DNA of 64,000 nucleotides from Roseobacter sp. (lineage in GTDB: Bacteria > Pseudomonadota > Alphaproteobacteria > Rhodobacterales > Rhodobacteraceae): assembly GCA_024636475.1 (NCBI GenBank), contig JAGXHA010000069.1, positions 1-64,000 on the forward strand, given 5' to 3'. A program made the position numbers and the translations under genes. Below the pieces are notes generated by a model. The model saw nothing but the letters and a program-made list of their open reading frames with translations, had not been told where the DNA came from and made no database searches. Shown piece by piece: positions 9,115-16,023 of the stretch (position 1 is its first letter; each line of letters opens with the position of its first letter).

Positions 9115-9168
9115 GAAGGCACCTTTCAAGATAGATCATAGCGCATGTTTTTACAAAGCCAAAACCCC

Positions 9169-9197
9169 TTGATCATACCTGCGACTCTATTTATAGC
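9169..9197 (+). promoter_or_regulatory. Candidate sigma70 promoter of tRNA-Val
   Basis: TTGATC (9169-9174) and TATAGC (9192-9197) with a 17-base spacer. The start would be near 9204, about 60 bases before the mature tRNA, which leaves a structured leader. Confidence 0.55.
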
Positions 9198-9206
9198 CCC
9201 CCTATC

Positions 9207-9244
9207 GGCGCGGAAATTTCGCGCCCCGTTTTTGTTTGGGGCGC
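9207..9244 (+). other. Two mutually exclusive hairpins in the tRNA-Val leader
   Basis: Hairpin A pairs GGCGC (9207-9211) with GCGCC (9221-9225) around GAAATTTC. Hairpin B pairs GCGCCCC (9221-9227) with GGGGCGC (9238-9244) around GTTTTTGTTT. They share 9221-9225 and cannot form together. The arrangement resembles an attenuator or a processing signal, but no classical T-run follows B closely. Confidence 0.4.
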
Positions 9245-9264
9245 TGGTTTTCGGGCTACATAGG

Positions 9265-9339
9265 GGGTGATTAGCTCAGCGGTAGAGCACTTCGTTGACA
9301 TCGAAGGGGTCACTGGTTCGATCCCAGTATCGCCCACCA
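9265..9339 (+). tRNA. tRNA-Val (anticodon GAC)
   Basis: A 75-base tRNA including an encoded CCA end. Acceptor arms GGGTGAT (9265-9271) and ATCGCCC (9329-9335) pair fully with one G-U; the D arm contains AGCTCAGCGGTAGAGC; anticodon stem CTTCG/CGAAG holds loop TTGACAT, anticodon GAC at 9297-9299; the T loop is GGTTCGATCCC. It reads GUC/GUU valine codons. A GTTCAGC-ACCC-GCTGAAC hairpin follows at 9352-9369, and rpmJ lies 77 bases downstream on the same strand. Confidence 0.97.
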
Positions 9340-9351
9340 CCTAATTCATTG

Positions 9352-9369
9352 GTTCAGCACCCGCTGAAC
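9352..9369 (+). other. Hairpin just 3' of tRNA-Val
   Basis: A perfect 7-bp stem (GTTCAGC/GCTGAAC) with an ACCC loop, 12 bases after the tRNA end. No T-run follows, so it may be a processing or weak termination structure; rpmJ follows 48 bases later and may be co-transcribed with the tRNA. Confidence 0.4.
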
Positions 9370-9416
9370 TGCCCGCAACCCGGCGCTGGCCCGCGCCACG
9401 ACAAAGGAGAACGACC

Positions 9417-9542
9417 ATGAAGGTTCGCAATTCGCTCCGCTCGCTCAAAAACCGGCATCGTGACTGCCGCGTTGTGCGTCGCAAAGGCCGCGTTTACGTG
9501 ATCAACAAAACGCAGCGCCGGTTCAAAGCCCGTCAGGGCTAA
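9417..9542 (+). CDS. rpmJ: 50S ribosomal protein L36 (cysteine-poor form)
   Basis: A 41-aa basic protein starting [14 protein letters not shown] and ending RRFKARQG, typical of L36 of the large ribosomal subunit. Only one cysteine (residue 17) is present, so the zinc-binding C-x2-C-x12-C-x4-H pattern of canonical L36 is absent; this is the zinc-independent form usual in alphaproteobacteria. AAGGAG lies seven bases before the ATG. It is followed by a strong terminator and stands apart from any ribosomal operon, downstream of tRNA-Val. Confidence 0.95.
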   Translation: MKVRNSLRSLKNRHRDCRVVRRKGRVYVINKTQRRFKARQG

Positions 9543-9569
9543 GACCTGATTGCAGCAAGTTAGAAAAGG

Positions 9570-9594
9570 CCGCTCCTTCGGGGGCGGTTTTTTT
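9570..9594 (+). terminator. Intrinsic terminator of rpmJ
   Basis: A 7-bp stem CCGCTCC/GGGGCGG (one G-T pair) closed by a TTCG tetraloop and followed directly by seven T. It begins 28 bases after the rpmJ stop. Confidence 0.9.
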
Positions 9595-9832
9595 GTTTGA
9601 TCGAGGGGTTTGGGAATAAACGGGTCGAAACCTGACCTTCAGGCGACGCCAGCCGAAAACCCGACGCTTATTTCTATATAGGCGGTGCGGCTCGCGGCGG
9701 TAGGTCACGACGCAAAGTGCGATGAGGACATCATCTGTCCGCAGTCGAAAGCGGGCCGCGCGCTACAAGGCAAAGGGCGCGCAGGCCGCTATCGGCAAGC
9801 CGCCAAGCGATTCACGACAAAAAGACACTCCC

Positions 9833-9860
9833 TTGCGTTCCCCCTCACACAGCCTAGGTT
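9833..9860 (+). promoter_or_regulatory. Candidate promoter of the YghU-like gene
   Basis: TTGCGT and TAGGTT with a 16-base spacer, about 40 bases before the ATG. The -35 is good and the -10 is weak, a style common in alphaproteobacteria. Confidence 0.35.
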
Positions 9861-9899
9861 CTGCACCAGACATGAAACAGCTGAAACGAAAGGGATCAC

Positions 9900-10772
9900 A
9901 TGACCGATCTGCCCGATTACACACCCCCAAAAGTCTGGGAATGGGAGCCAGGCAACGGTGGTAAATTCGCCAATATCAACCGCCCCATCGCGGGTCCGAC
10001 CTCGCAAAAAGAGCTGCCGGTGGGCAAGCACCCTATCCAGTTATATTCCTTGGCAACGCCAAATGGCGTAAAAGTCACTGTTCTGCTTGAAGAGTTGCTG
10101 GCCGCAGGCCACACGGGTGCCGAATATGATGCGTGGCTGATCAACATCGGCGAAGGCGACCAGTTCGGGTCGGGCTTCGTGGACGTGAACCCAAACTCCA
10201 AAATCCCCGCGATGATGGATCATTCCCTAGACAAGCCCCAACGGCTGTTCGAATCCGGCTCAATGATGCTGTATCTGGCAGAGAAATTTGGGGCGTTCAT
10301 ACCAACCGACCCATCGCAAAGGGTCGAATGCATGTCATGGCTGTTCTGGCAAATGGGCAGCGCGCCTTATCTTGGCGGCGGATTCGGCCATTTCTATGCC
10401 TATGCACCGGTCAAGATCAAATACTGCATCGACCGCTTCGCGATGGAAACCAAACGTCAGCTTGACGTGCTTGACCGCCATCTGGCGGACAATGAATACA
10501 TGGCTGGAGAGTATTCAATCGCCGACATGGCGATCTGGTCCTGGTACGGACAGCTTGTGCTGGGTCGCCTGTATGAGGCGGCAGAGTTTCTTGATGTGGC
10601 GTCTTACAAAAACGTCGTAAAATGGGCTGAAAAGATCGACGCCCGTCCTGCGGTCAAACGCGGTCGGATGGTCAACCGCTCTTTCGGAGAACCCGAAATG
10701 CAGCTGCGCGAGCGTCATGACGCCAGCGATTTTGAGACCAAGACGCAGGATAAGATTGGCACAGACAGCTAA
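9900..10772 (+). CDS. yghU: YghU-type glutathione S-transferase / disulfide-bond oxidoreductase
   Basis: A 290-aa cytoplasmic GST of the YghU (Nu-class) type. The N-terminal extension with KFANINRPIAG (about 22-32) is characteristic; the thioredoxin-like domain follows (about 45-130, with TPNGVKVT and NPNSKIPAM near the glutathione site), then the all-helical domain with YSIADMAIW. Nu-class enzymes bind two glutathiones and reduce disulfides and organic peroxides rather than conjugating. AAAGG lies seven bases before the ATG. It appears monocistronic, with a promoter upstream and an 11-bp hairpin after its stop. Confidence 0.93.
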   Translation: MTDLPDYTPPKVWEWEPGNGGKFANINRPIAGPTSQKELPVGKHPIQLYSLATPNGVKVTVLLEELLAAGHTGAEYDAWLINIGEGDQFGSGFVDVNPNSKIPAMMDHSLDKPQRLFESGSMMLYLAEKFGAFIPTDPSQRVECMSWLFWQMGSAPYLGGGFGHFYAYAPVKIKYCIDRFAMETKRQLDVLDRHLADNEYMAGEYSIADMAIWSWYGQLVLGRLYEAAEFLDVASYKNVVKWAEKIDARPAVKRGRMVNRSFGEPEMQLRERHDASDFETKTQDKIGTDS

Positions 10773-10780
10773 CCCAGTGC

Positions 10781-10808
10781 GTCTTGCCGCCCATTTTGGC
10801 GGCAAGAC
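10781..10808 (+). terminator. Hairpin after the YghU-like gene
   Basis: A perfect 11-bp stem (GTCTTGCCGCC/GGCGGCAAGAC) with loop CATTTT, nine bases after the stop. No T-run follows on the plus strand, so termination may be partial. Confidence 0.55.
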
Positions 10809-10817
10809 ACTTACCAA

Positions 10818-10841
10818 AGTATTTTAGTCAGGAATGACTTG
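10818..10841 (+). promoter_or_regulatory. Candidate iron-responsive element before the ferric-binding protein gene
   Basis: TATTTTAGTCAGGAA at 10820-10834 matches 13 of 15 positions of TATTTTAGTCGGAAA in front of the permease gene at 13727-13741. Here it contains a second palindrome, AGTCA-GGAA-TGACT (10826-10839). Its presence before both genes of one iron transporter suggests a regulator site; the Rhodobacterales iron box (IscR-linked) is the first candidate. Confidence 0.5.
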
Positions 10842-10902
10842 CACAAGTGTTTCGAATCTGTTTCTTACTGTTTTTGTAAGTTATAGAATATGGACACCTA
10901 AA

Positions 10903-11919
10903 ATGACTCTGACAAAATCCGCACTCACAGCCGCCTTGATCGCCTCGACGGCCCTGCCCGCTTTCGCCGAAGGCGAGCTGAACATCTATTCGTCACGCCA
11001 TTATGACACCGATGAAATGCTGTATTCAGACTTTACCAAGCAAACCGGGATCACCATCAACCGGATCGAAGGTAAAGCGGACGAGCTGCTGGCGAGGATG
11101 CAAGCCGAAGGGGCAAATTCGCCCGCCGATGTCCTGGTTACTGTCGATACCAGCCGTCTGAGCCGCGCCAAAAACATGGGGCTTCTGCAATCGGTCGATA
11201 GTGAGCTGCTAGAAGAACGCATCCCTTCCAACCTTCAAGACACTGAAAACGAGTGGTTCGGCTTCTCGCAGCGTGCACGTATCATCTTCTACGCCAACGA
11301 AACCGTTGATACACCACCGATGACCTATCTCGACCTGGCCGATCCGGCCTACGAGGGCAAGGTTTGCATCCGGTCTTCATCGAACGAGTACAACCAAACC
11401 CTGCTGGCCGCGATCGTCACCCACTACGGTGAAGAAAAAGCCACAGCATGGGCGCAGGGCGTCGTCGACAACATGGCACGCGCACCGCAGGGTGGCGATA
11501 CGGACCAGCTGCGCGGCATTGTGTCGGGTGAATGCGAAGTGGCCGTTTCCAACACCTATTACTTCGCTCGCGCATTGCGCACGGATGTAGATGGTGTCAG
11601 CGGCGACATCGACAAAATCAGCTGGGTTTTCCCCGATCAAGAGGGTTTCGGCGCGCATATGAACTTGTCAGGAGCGGGCGTGGCCGCCAATGCACCAAAC
11701 CGCGACAATGCGGTGAAGTTTCTTGAGTACCTGTCGTCAGAGAGCGCACAAATCTATTTCTCCACCGGCAACGATGAGTTTCCTGCGGTAAAAGGCGTTC
11801 CCCTTGCAGATTCTGTCGCCAAGCTTGGAGAGTTCAAAGCGGATGATGTGAATCTTTCGGAAGTGGCGAAAAACATCCCCACCGCTCAGAAAATCTTTGA
11901 TGCGGTAGGTTGGGAGTAA
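10903..11919 (+). CDS. fbpA: Ferric-iron ABC transporter, periplasmic binding protein
   Basis: A 338-aa FbpA/AfuA/IdiA-type solute-binding protein. Residues 1-22 are a Sec signal ending in PAFA. The mature start GELNIYSSRHYDTDEML is typical; the tyrosine pair used to bind Fe(III) in the family fits SNTYYFAR (about residue 215). It carries iron from the periplasm to the membrane permease. The ATG at 10903 is preferred since the signal peptide begins there; upstream in-frame codons would put non-signal sequence in front. Its permease partner is encoded convergently 121 bases downstream, and both genes carry a shared upstream box. Confidence 0.93.
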   Translation: MTLTKSALTAALIASTALPAFAEGELNIYSSRHYDTDEMLYSDFTKQTGITINRIEGKADELLARMQAEGANSPADVLVTVDTSRLSRAKNMGLLQSVDSELLEERIPSNLQDTENEWFGFSQRARIIFYANETVDTPPMTYLDLADPAYEGKVCIRSSSNEYNQTLLAAIVTHYGEEKATAWAQGVVDNMARAPQGGDTDQLRGIVSGECEVAVSNTYYFARALRTDVDGVSGDIDKISWVFPDQEGFGAHMNLSGAGVAANAPNRDNAVKFLEYLSSESAQIYFSTGNDEFPAVKGVPLADSVAKLGEFKADDVNLSEVAKNIPTAQKIFDAVGWE

Positions 11920-11952
11920 ATCCAGATCTCTGCTGACTAAACAACAAAAACC

Positions 11953-11990
11953 GGACCGCATCGATCTGCCTATCGATGCGGTCCTGTTTC
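11953..11990. terminator. Bidirectional terminator between the two iron-transport genes
   Basis: A perfect 13-bp stem (GGACCGCATCGAT / ATCGATGCGGTCC) with loop CTGCCT. On the plus strand TGTTTCATTT follows; on the minus strand GGTTTTTG follows. It lies between convergent ORFs and fits both. Confidence 0.85.
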
Positions 11991-12040
11991 ATTTCCACTG
12001 CCCCGCAAGGCCCGTTAACCTTGTTGTTGTCCCGCTAATC

Positions 12041-13711
12041 CTAGCGCTGCCGTCCAACTTGCCGGCAGATCAGGATCACTGGCAAAAGCCCCATCGCCAC
12101 GATCACCAGACTAGGCACCGCCGCACCATCCAACCGCTCGTCGCTGGCCAGACGGTAAGCCTGCACCGCCAGTGTGTCATAGTTGAAGGGCCGCATGATC
12201 AATGTCGCTGGCAATTCTTTCATCACATCGACGAATACGATCAGCAGTGCTGTCAACAGACTGGGTGACAAAATCGGCAGATGCACACGGCGCAGGGTAC
12301 CGACCGGCGTTTCGCCCAAGGAGCGCGCGGCAGAATCCATGTTGGCGTGCACCATGGCCTGCCCACCCTCATAAGCGCCCAAGGCTGCGGCAAGAAAACG
12401 TACCAGATAGGCCACGATCAGCAACCAGATCGACCCGGTAACCAGCAATCCGGTCGAAATGTCAAAAGTGCTGCGCATCCACGCATCAAGCGCGTTATCA
12501 AACGCAGCAAACGGAACCAAAAGACCCACAGCAATTACGCCGCCCGGTACTGCATAGCCAAGGCGCGCAATATAGGCCGCGCCGTTTGACAGCCTGCCGG
12601 GTCGCAAACGCTGATAAAACCCGACACAGACCGCAGCCAAGACGGTCAGCACGGCAGCAATCCCGGCAAGCGTTGCCGAGTTGCGGATAAAACCGAGGTA
12701 GCGCGGGCTAAGCAGATCTTGCTCTGATCCGATGCCCATCGAAAACAGAATTGCCACCGGCAGAACGGCCCCCAAAAGCACAGGTACTCCACACGCGATC
12801 AATGCAAGACAGGCCCGCCATCCCCTAAGAGAAACCGGCGGCATCGCCACAGCCCGGCGCGACGGGTCATGGTATTGTGCTTTGCCACGCTGGACACGCT
12901 CGAGCATCGCCAGCAGCAGCGCGAAACTGAGCAGACAAAGCGCCAATTGCGCGGCACCGGCACGGTCGAACAGGGAAAACCAACTGGTGTAGATCCCTGT
13001 CGCAAAAGTCTGGACGCTAAAATATGCCACAGTGCCAAAATCGGCGATCGTCTCCATCACTGCCAACAACACGCCACCCGCAATCGCGGGCCGGGCAAGC
13101 GGCAGACTCACCTTATAAAACGCAGTCCAAGCACTGCTGCCCAAGGCCCGGGCGGCCAGGAATGTTGTGGCGGATTGCTGCAAGAACGCCGCACGGGCCA
13201 ACAGATAGACATAGGGATAAAGCACAAGGATCAGCATCAGGGCCGCCCCGCCCAACGATCTGATTTCGGGGAACCAGTACTCGCGCGGTCCCCATCCCGT
13301 CACATCCCGCAACGCGGATTGCACGATGCCGGGATGATCCAGCACATGCGTATAGGCATAGGCCAGAACATAGGCAGGAAATGCCAGCGGCAAAACCAAA
13401 GCGATTTCAAGAAACTTGGCACCCGGAAACCGCGTCATCGTGACCAGCCATGCGGCACCCACGCCCAGCAGAAAGGTACCCGAGGCCACCATGATGACCA
13501 AAAGCAAGGTCGTACCAGCATAGCCCAGTAAAACGGTATTGATCAGGTGGCGCACCGTATCAGTTCCGCCAAGAAACGCGGCAAGCAAAACAGCCAACAT
13601 CGGCAAGGCACAGGCACCCGCCACAGTCACAGCAGCCCCCGCAAGCACACGCAACCCGTCACGGGGCGCTTTGACGATGATTTCAACCGGATTTTTCTGG
13701 CGCATGCTCAT
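12041..13711 (-). CDS. fbpB: Ferric-iron ABC transporter, permease (fused two-domain)
   Basis: A 556-aa inner-membrane permease of the FbpB/AfuB type: two homologous halves of about six helices each, the usual internal duplication, with EAA loops near AARALGSSAWTAFYKVSLP (about 188) and AARSLGETPVGTLRRVHLP (about 465). It takes Fe(III) from the binding protein encoded convergently. No ATPase gene is adjacent, so the ATP-binding subunit must lie elsewhere. The ATG at 13711 lacks a Shine-Dalgarno sequence (AAACCAAACCC precedes it), and the palindromic iron-type box lies only 12 bases upstream, so the transcript leader may be very short. Confidence 0.93.
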   Translation of the reverse strand: MSMRQKNPVEIIVKAPRDGLRVLAGAAVTVAGACALPMLAVLLAAFLGGTDTVRHLINTVLLGYAGTTLLLVIMVASGTFLLGVGAAWLVTMTRFPGAKFLEIALVLPLAFPAYVLAYAYTHVLDHPGIVQSALRDVTGWGPREYWFPEIRSLGGAALMLILVLYPYVYLLARAAFLQQSATTFLAARALGSSAWTAFYKVSLPLARPAIAGGVLLAVMETIADFGTVAYFSVQTFATGIYTSWFSLFDRAGAAQLALCLLSFALLLAMLERVQRGKAQYHDPSRRAVAMPPVSLRGWRACLALIACGVPVLLGAVLPVAILFSMGIGSEQDLLSPRYLGFIRNSATLAGIAAVLTVLAAVCVGFYQRLRPGRLSNGAAYIARLGYAVPGGVIAVGLLVPFAAFDNALDAWMRSTFDISTGLLVTGSIWLLIVAYLVRFLAAALGAYEGGQAMVHANMDSAARSLGETPVGTLRRVHLPILSPSLLTALLIVFVDVMKELPATLIMRPFNYDTLAVQAYRLASDERLDGAAVPSLVIVAMGLLPVILICRQVGRQR

Positions 13712-13722
13712 GGGTTTGGTTT

Positions 13723-13741
13723 CGACTATTTTAGTCGGAAA
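13723..13741 (-). promoter_or_regulatory. Palindromic iron-type operator before fbpB
   Basis: CGACTA-TTT-TAGTCG (13723-13737) is a perfect 6+3+6 palindrome; the extended sequence through 13741 is shared with the element before fbpA. It lies 12-26 bases before the fbpB start codon, close enough to block transcription or translation initiation. Confidence 0.55.
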
Positions 13742-13788
13742 TACCAGCGGGGAGGATGAAATTATCGTATTTCAAGCGGGCGACGTAG

Positions 13789-13825
13789 TGCCGCCTGCGG
13801 CGCGGATATTTAAGAGCCAGAGAAG
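13789..13825 (+). repeat. Roseobacter-type intergenic repeat, copy 1
   Basis: Core GGATATTTAAGAGCCAGAGA followed by AG (13804-13825), preceded by a GC-rich head containing CCGC-CT-GCGG. It lies 12 bases past the stop of the ligase gene on the minus strand. The reverse complement reads TTCTCTGGCTCTTAAATATCC after that gene. See the other copies at 28041, 31028, 33471, 33532, 42795 and 51413. Confidence 0.8.
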
Positions 13826-13836
13826 CCAGCGGAAAG

Positions 13837-15063
13837 TCAGTCGTAGGTCCGCTGATCCTCGATCACCAGTCCGTCTTTGGGCAGGCTGCCCGGTGCCGCA
13901 ATGACGATCTTACCTTTGAGTTTCAGCACATCCACAATGGATTGCGTGTAGGCGTCAGGGTTGTCGTTCGACGTCTCTATATGCACGGTCATGACATCCT
14001 GTTCGCCTTCGCGGCTGGCGACGACGCGCGCTTTGGTGACGTCAGCATGATGCGCGACAAGGGCTGCGACCTGTTCAGGGCGCACGAACATGCCTTTGAT
14101 CTTTGTGGTTTGATCGGCGCGGCCCATCCAGCCTTTGATCCGCATATTGGTCCGCCCGCAGGGTGACGTTCCGGGCAAAATCGCGCTCAGATCCCCTGTG
14201 GCGAAACGGATGAGAGGGTAGTCGGGGTTCAGCGTGGTCACGATCACTTCGCCAACTTCGCCGGGGACGACAGGATTGCCAGTGCCTGGGGTGACGATCT
14301 CGACGATGACGCCTTCGTCCACGATCATCCCCTCCATCGCAAGGCTTTCGTAGGCGATATTGCCCAGATCAGCGGTCGCGTAGCTTTGCAGACAGGTGAT
14401 GCCCCGCCCTGTGTAGTATTCACGCAAGGACGGAAACAGGGCGCCGCCGCCAACGGCGGCTTTGGTGATGCCAAGGGTCACGCCCATCTCGTCGGCTTTT
14501 TCGAGGATGATCTTGAGGTAATCAGGCGTGCCGGCGTAGGCGGTGGTGCCTACGTCGCGCGCTGCAATGACCTGGAGTTCGGTCTGACCGGTTCCCGCAG
14601 GCAGCACAGCGGCCCCAACCGCCTGAGCACCGGATTCAAAAATCATGCCCGCAGGCGTCAGGTGATAGCCGAAACAGTTTTGCACAATATCATCCTTCCC
14701 GATGCCCACCGCATGCAGGAAGCGGCCCATGCGCCACCAATCAGGGGCGTTGCTTGAGGGCTCGTAGATCGGGCCAGGGGATTGGAAAATATGGGTAAAG
14801 GCCTGAGCGGGCTTCGTCGTGAAACCACCAAAGGGTGCCGCGTTTGCCTGCGCCTTGCCCAGATCCGACTTGCGAAGGACCGGTAATGCCGCGAGCGCTT
14901 CAGCGTTTGTGATCGTGGCGGGATCTATCCCCAGCAGCGATCCCGCATAGCCTGGCAAGGCTTGTCCACGGGCGATTTGTGCAGGCAAAGCCACTGCCAG
15001 ATCAGCAGCGCGCGCATCGGCACTCCGAGTTTCTAGCGCATCGAAATGGATCGTCTGGGCCAT
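13837..15063 (-). CDS. PaaK-like adenylate-forming ligase (aryl-/acyl-CoA synthetase family)
   Basis: A 408-aa member of the phenylacetate-CoA ligase family. The family P-loop S-S-G-T-T-G-x-P-T is replaced by SPGPIYEPSS (about residue 95), a pattern of a PaaK subfamily. Further motifs are YAGTPDYL, the ATP/ribose motif around FATGDLSAI, and the C-terminal hinge GRADQTTKIKG. It would activate a carboxylic acid to its CoA ester; the substrate is unknown. It is the last gene of the Liv-type transporter cluster, 50 bases after the ATPase gene, which suggests the imported acid is its substrate. Start chosen at 15063 because the longer frame overlaps the preceding stop. Confidence 0.85.
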   Translation of the reverse strand: MAQTIHFDALETRSADARAADLAVALPAQIARGQALPGYAGSLLGIDPATITNAEALAALPVLRKSDLGKAQANAAPFGGFTTKPAQAFTHIFQSPGPIYEPSSNAPDWWRMGRFLHAVGIGKDDIVQNCFGYHLTPAGMIFESGAQAVGAAVLPAGTGQTELQVIAARDVGTTAYAGTPDYLKIILEKADEMGVTLGITKAAVGGGALFPSLREYYTGRGITCLQSYATADLGNIAYESLAMEGMIVDEGVIVEIVTPGTGNPVVPGEVGEVIVTTLNPDYPLIRFATGDLSAILPGTSPCGRTNMRIKGWMGRADQTTKIKGMFVRPEQVAALVAHHADVTKARVVASREGEQDVMTVHIETSNDNPDAYTQSIVDVLKLKGKIVIAAPGSLPKDGLVIEDQRTYD

Positions 15064-15113
15064 AGTGCTTGCTCGCGAGTTTGGAAAATTCAGGGGGGAG
15101 GAGTGGGAAACGC

Positions 15114-15950
15114 TTAGCTGAGCCAACGTTTGCGGCGGCGATAGCTGCGAACGTCCCGGAATGATTTGCGGCCCTCGTCTGACATCCCGAGGTAGAATTC
15201 CTTGACGTCCTGGTTTTCGCGCAGGTCAGCGGCGGGGCCGTCCATCACCACACGGCCAGACTCAAGAATATAGCCGTAGTGGGCAAAACGAAGGGCCACG
15301 TTGGTATTCTGTTCTGCCAGCAAGAAAGTCACGCCTTCTTTTTCATTAACCGATTTCACGATCTCGAAGATCTGCTCGACCAGTTGCGGGGCCAGGCCCA
15401 TCGACGGTTCATCAAGCAGGATCATTTCGGGGCGGGACATCAGAGCGCGACCGATCGCGCACATCTGCTGTTCCCCACCCGAGGTGTAGCCAGCCTGCGA
15501 CTTACGCCGTTCGCGCAGACGGGGAAAATATTCATAGACCATCTCAAGATCACGCGCAGTCGCGGCCTTGCCGTCAGTGCGCGTATAGGCACCAGTCAGC
15601 AGGTTTTCTTCGATGGTCAGATGTTCGAAACAATGCCGGCCTTCCATCACCTGCACGACACCGCGTTTGACCATATCGGCGGGATCAGATTTATGCACAG
15701 CCTCGTTGCGGTACTTGATAGAGCCTTTCGTCACCTCGCCCCGTTCGGAATGCAGCAGGTTCGAAATTGCCTTTAACGTGGTCGTCTTGCCCGCGCCATT
15801 GCCACCCAGCAAAGCGGTAATACCGCCCTTTGGCACATTCAGGCTGACGCCCTTGAGCACCAAAATAACCGAGTTGTAGATCACCTCGATATTGTTGACC
15901 TCAAGCAGGTTTTCGACCTGAGCGTCGGGTTTTGCAGTGGCGTCCAGCAT
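15114..15950 (-). CDS. Liv-type ABC transporter ATP-binding protein (LivF family)
   Basis: A 278-aa cytoplasmic ATPase. Walker A GGNGAGKTTT (about 47-56), signature TSGGEQQMCAIGRAL (about 150) and Walker B ILLDEPSMGLAP. It is longer than E. coli LivF (237 aa) because of an extended N-terminus and a basic tail (SYRRRKRW). It pairs with the LivG-like ATPase to drive import of a branched-chain amino acid-like or carboxylic acid substrate. The ATG at 15950 has GAAAGAGAAA upstream; a TTG five codons earlier is unlikely. Sits between the binding-protein gene and the PaaK-like ligase. Confidence 0.93.
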   Translation of the reverse strand: MLDATAKPDAQVENLLEVNNIEVIYNSVILVLKGVSLNVPKGGITALLGGNGAGKTTTLKAISNLLHSERGEVTKGSIKYRNEAVHKSDPADMVKRGVVQVMEGRHCFEHLTIEENLLTGAYTRTDGKAATARDLEMVYEYFPRLRERRKSQAGYTSGGEQQMCAIGRALMSRPEMILLDEPSMGLAPQLVEQIFEIVKSVNEKEGVTFLLAEQNTNVALRFAHYGYILESGRVVMDGPAADLRENQDVKEFYLGMSDEGRKSFRDVRSYRRRKRWLS

Positions 15951-16023
15951 GGGTTTCTCTTTCAACTAGGGTGGAAAGGGATGCGGCGAAACATGTCGCC
16001 GCATCCTGTTGTGCAAGGGTCGC

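Larger units (their letters stand above)
9543..9899. other. Intergenic region between rpmJ and the YghU-like gene
   Basis: It contains the rpmJ terminator (9570-9594) and a candidate promoter for the downstream gene (9833-9860). The 240 bases between hold no frame with a ribosome site or recognisable product and no clear repeat. Confidence 0.5.
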
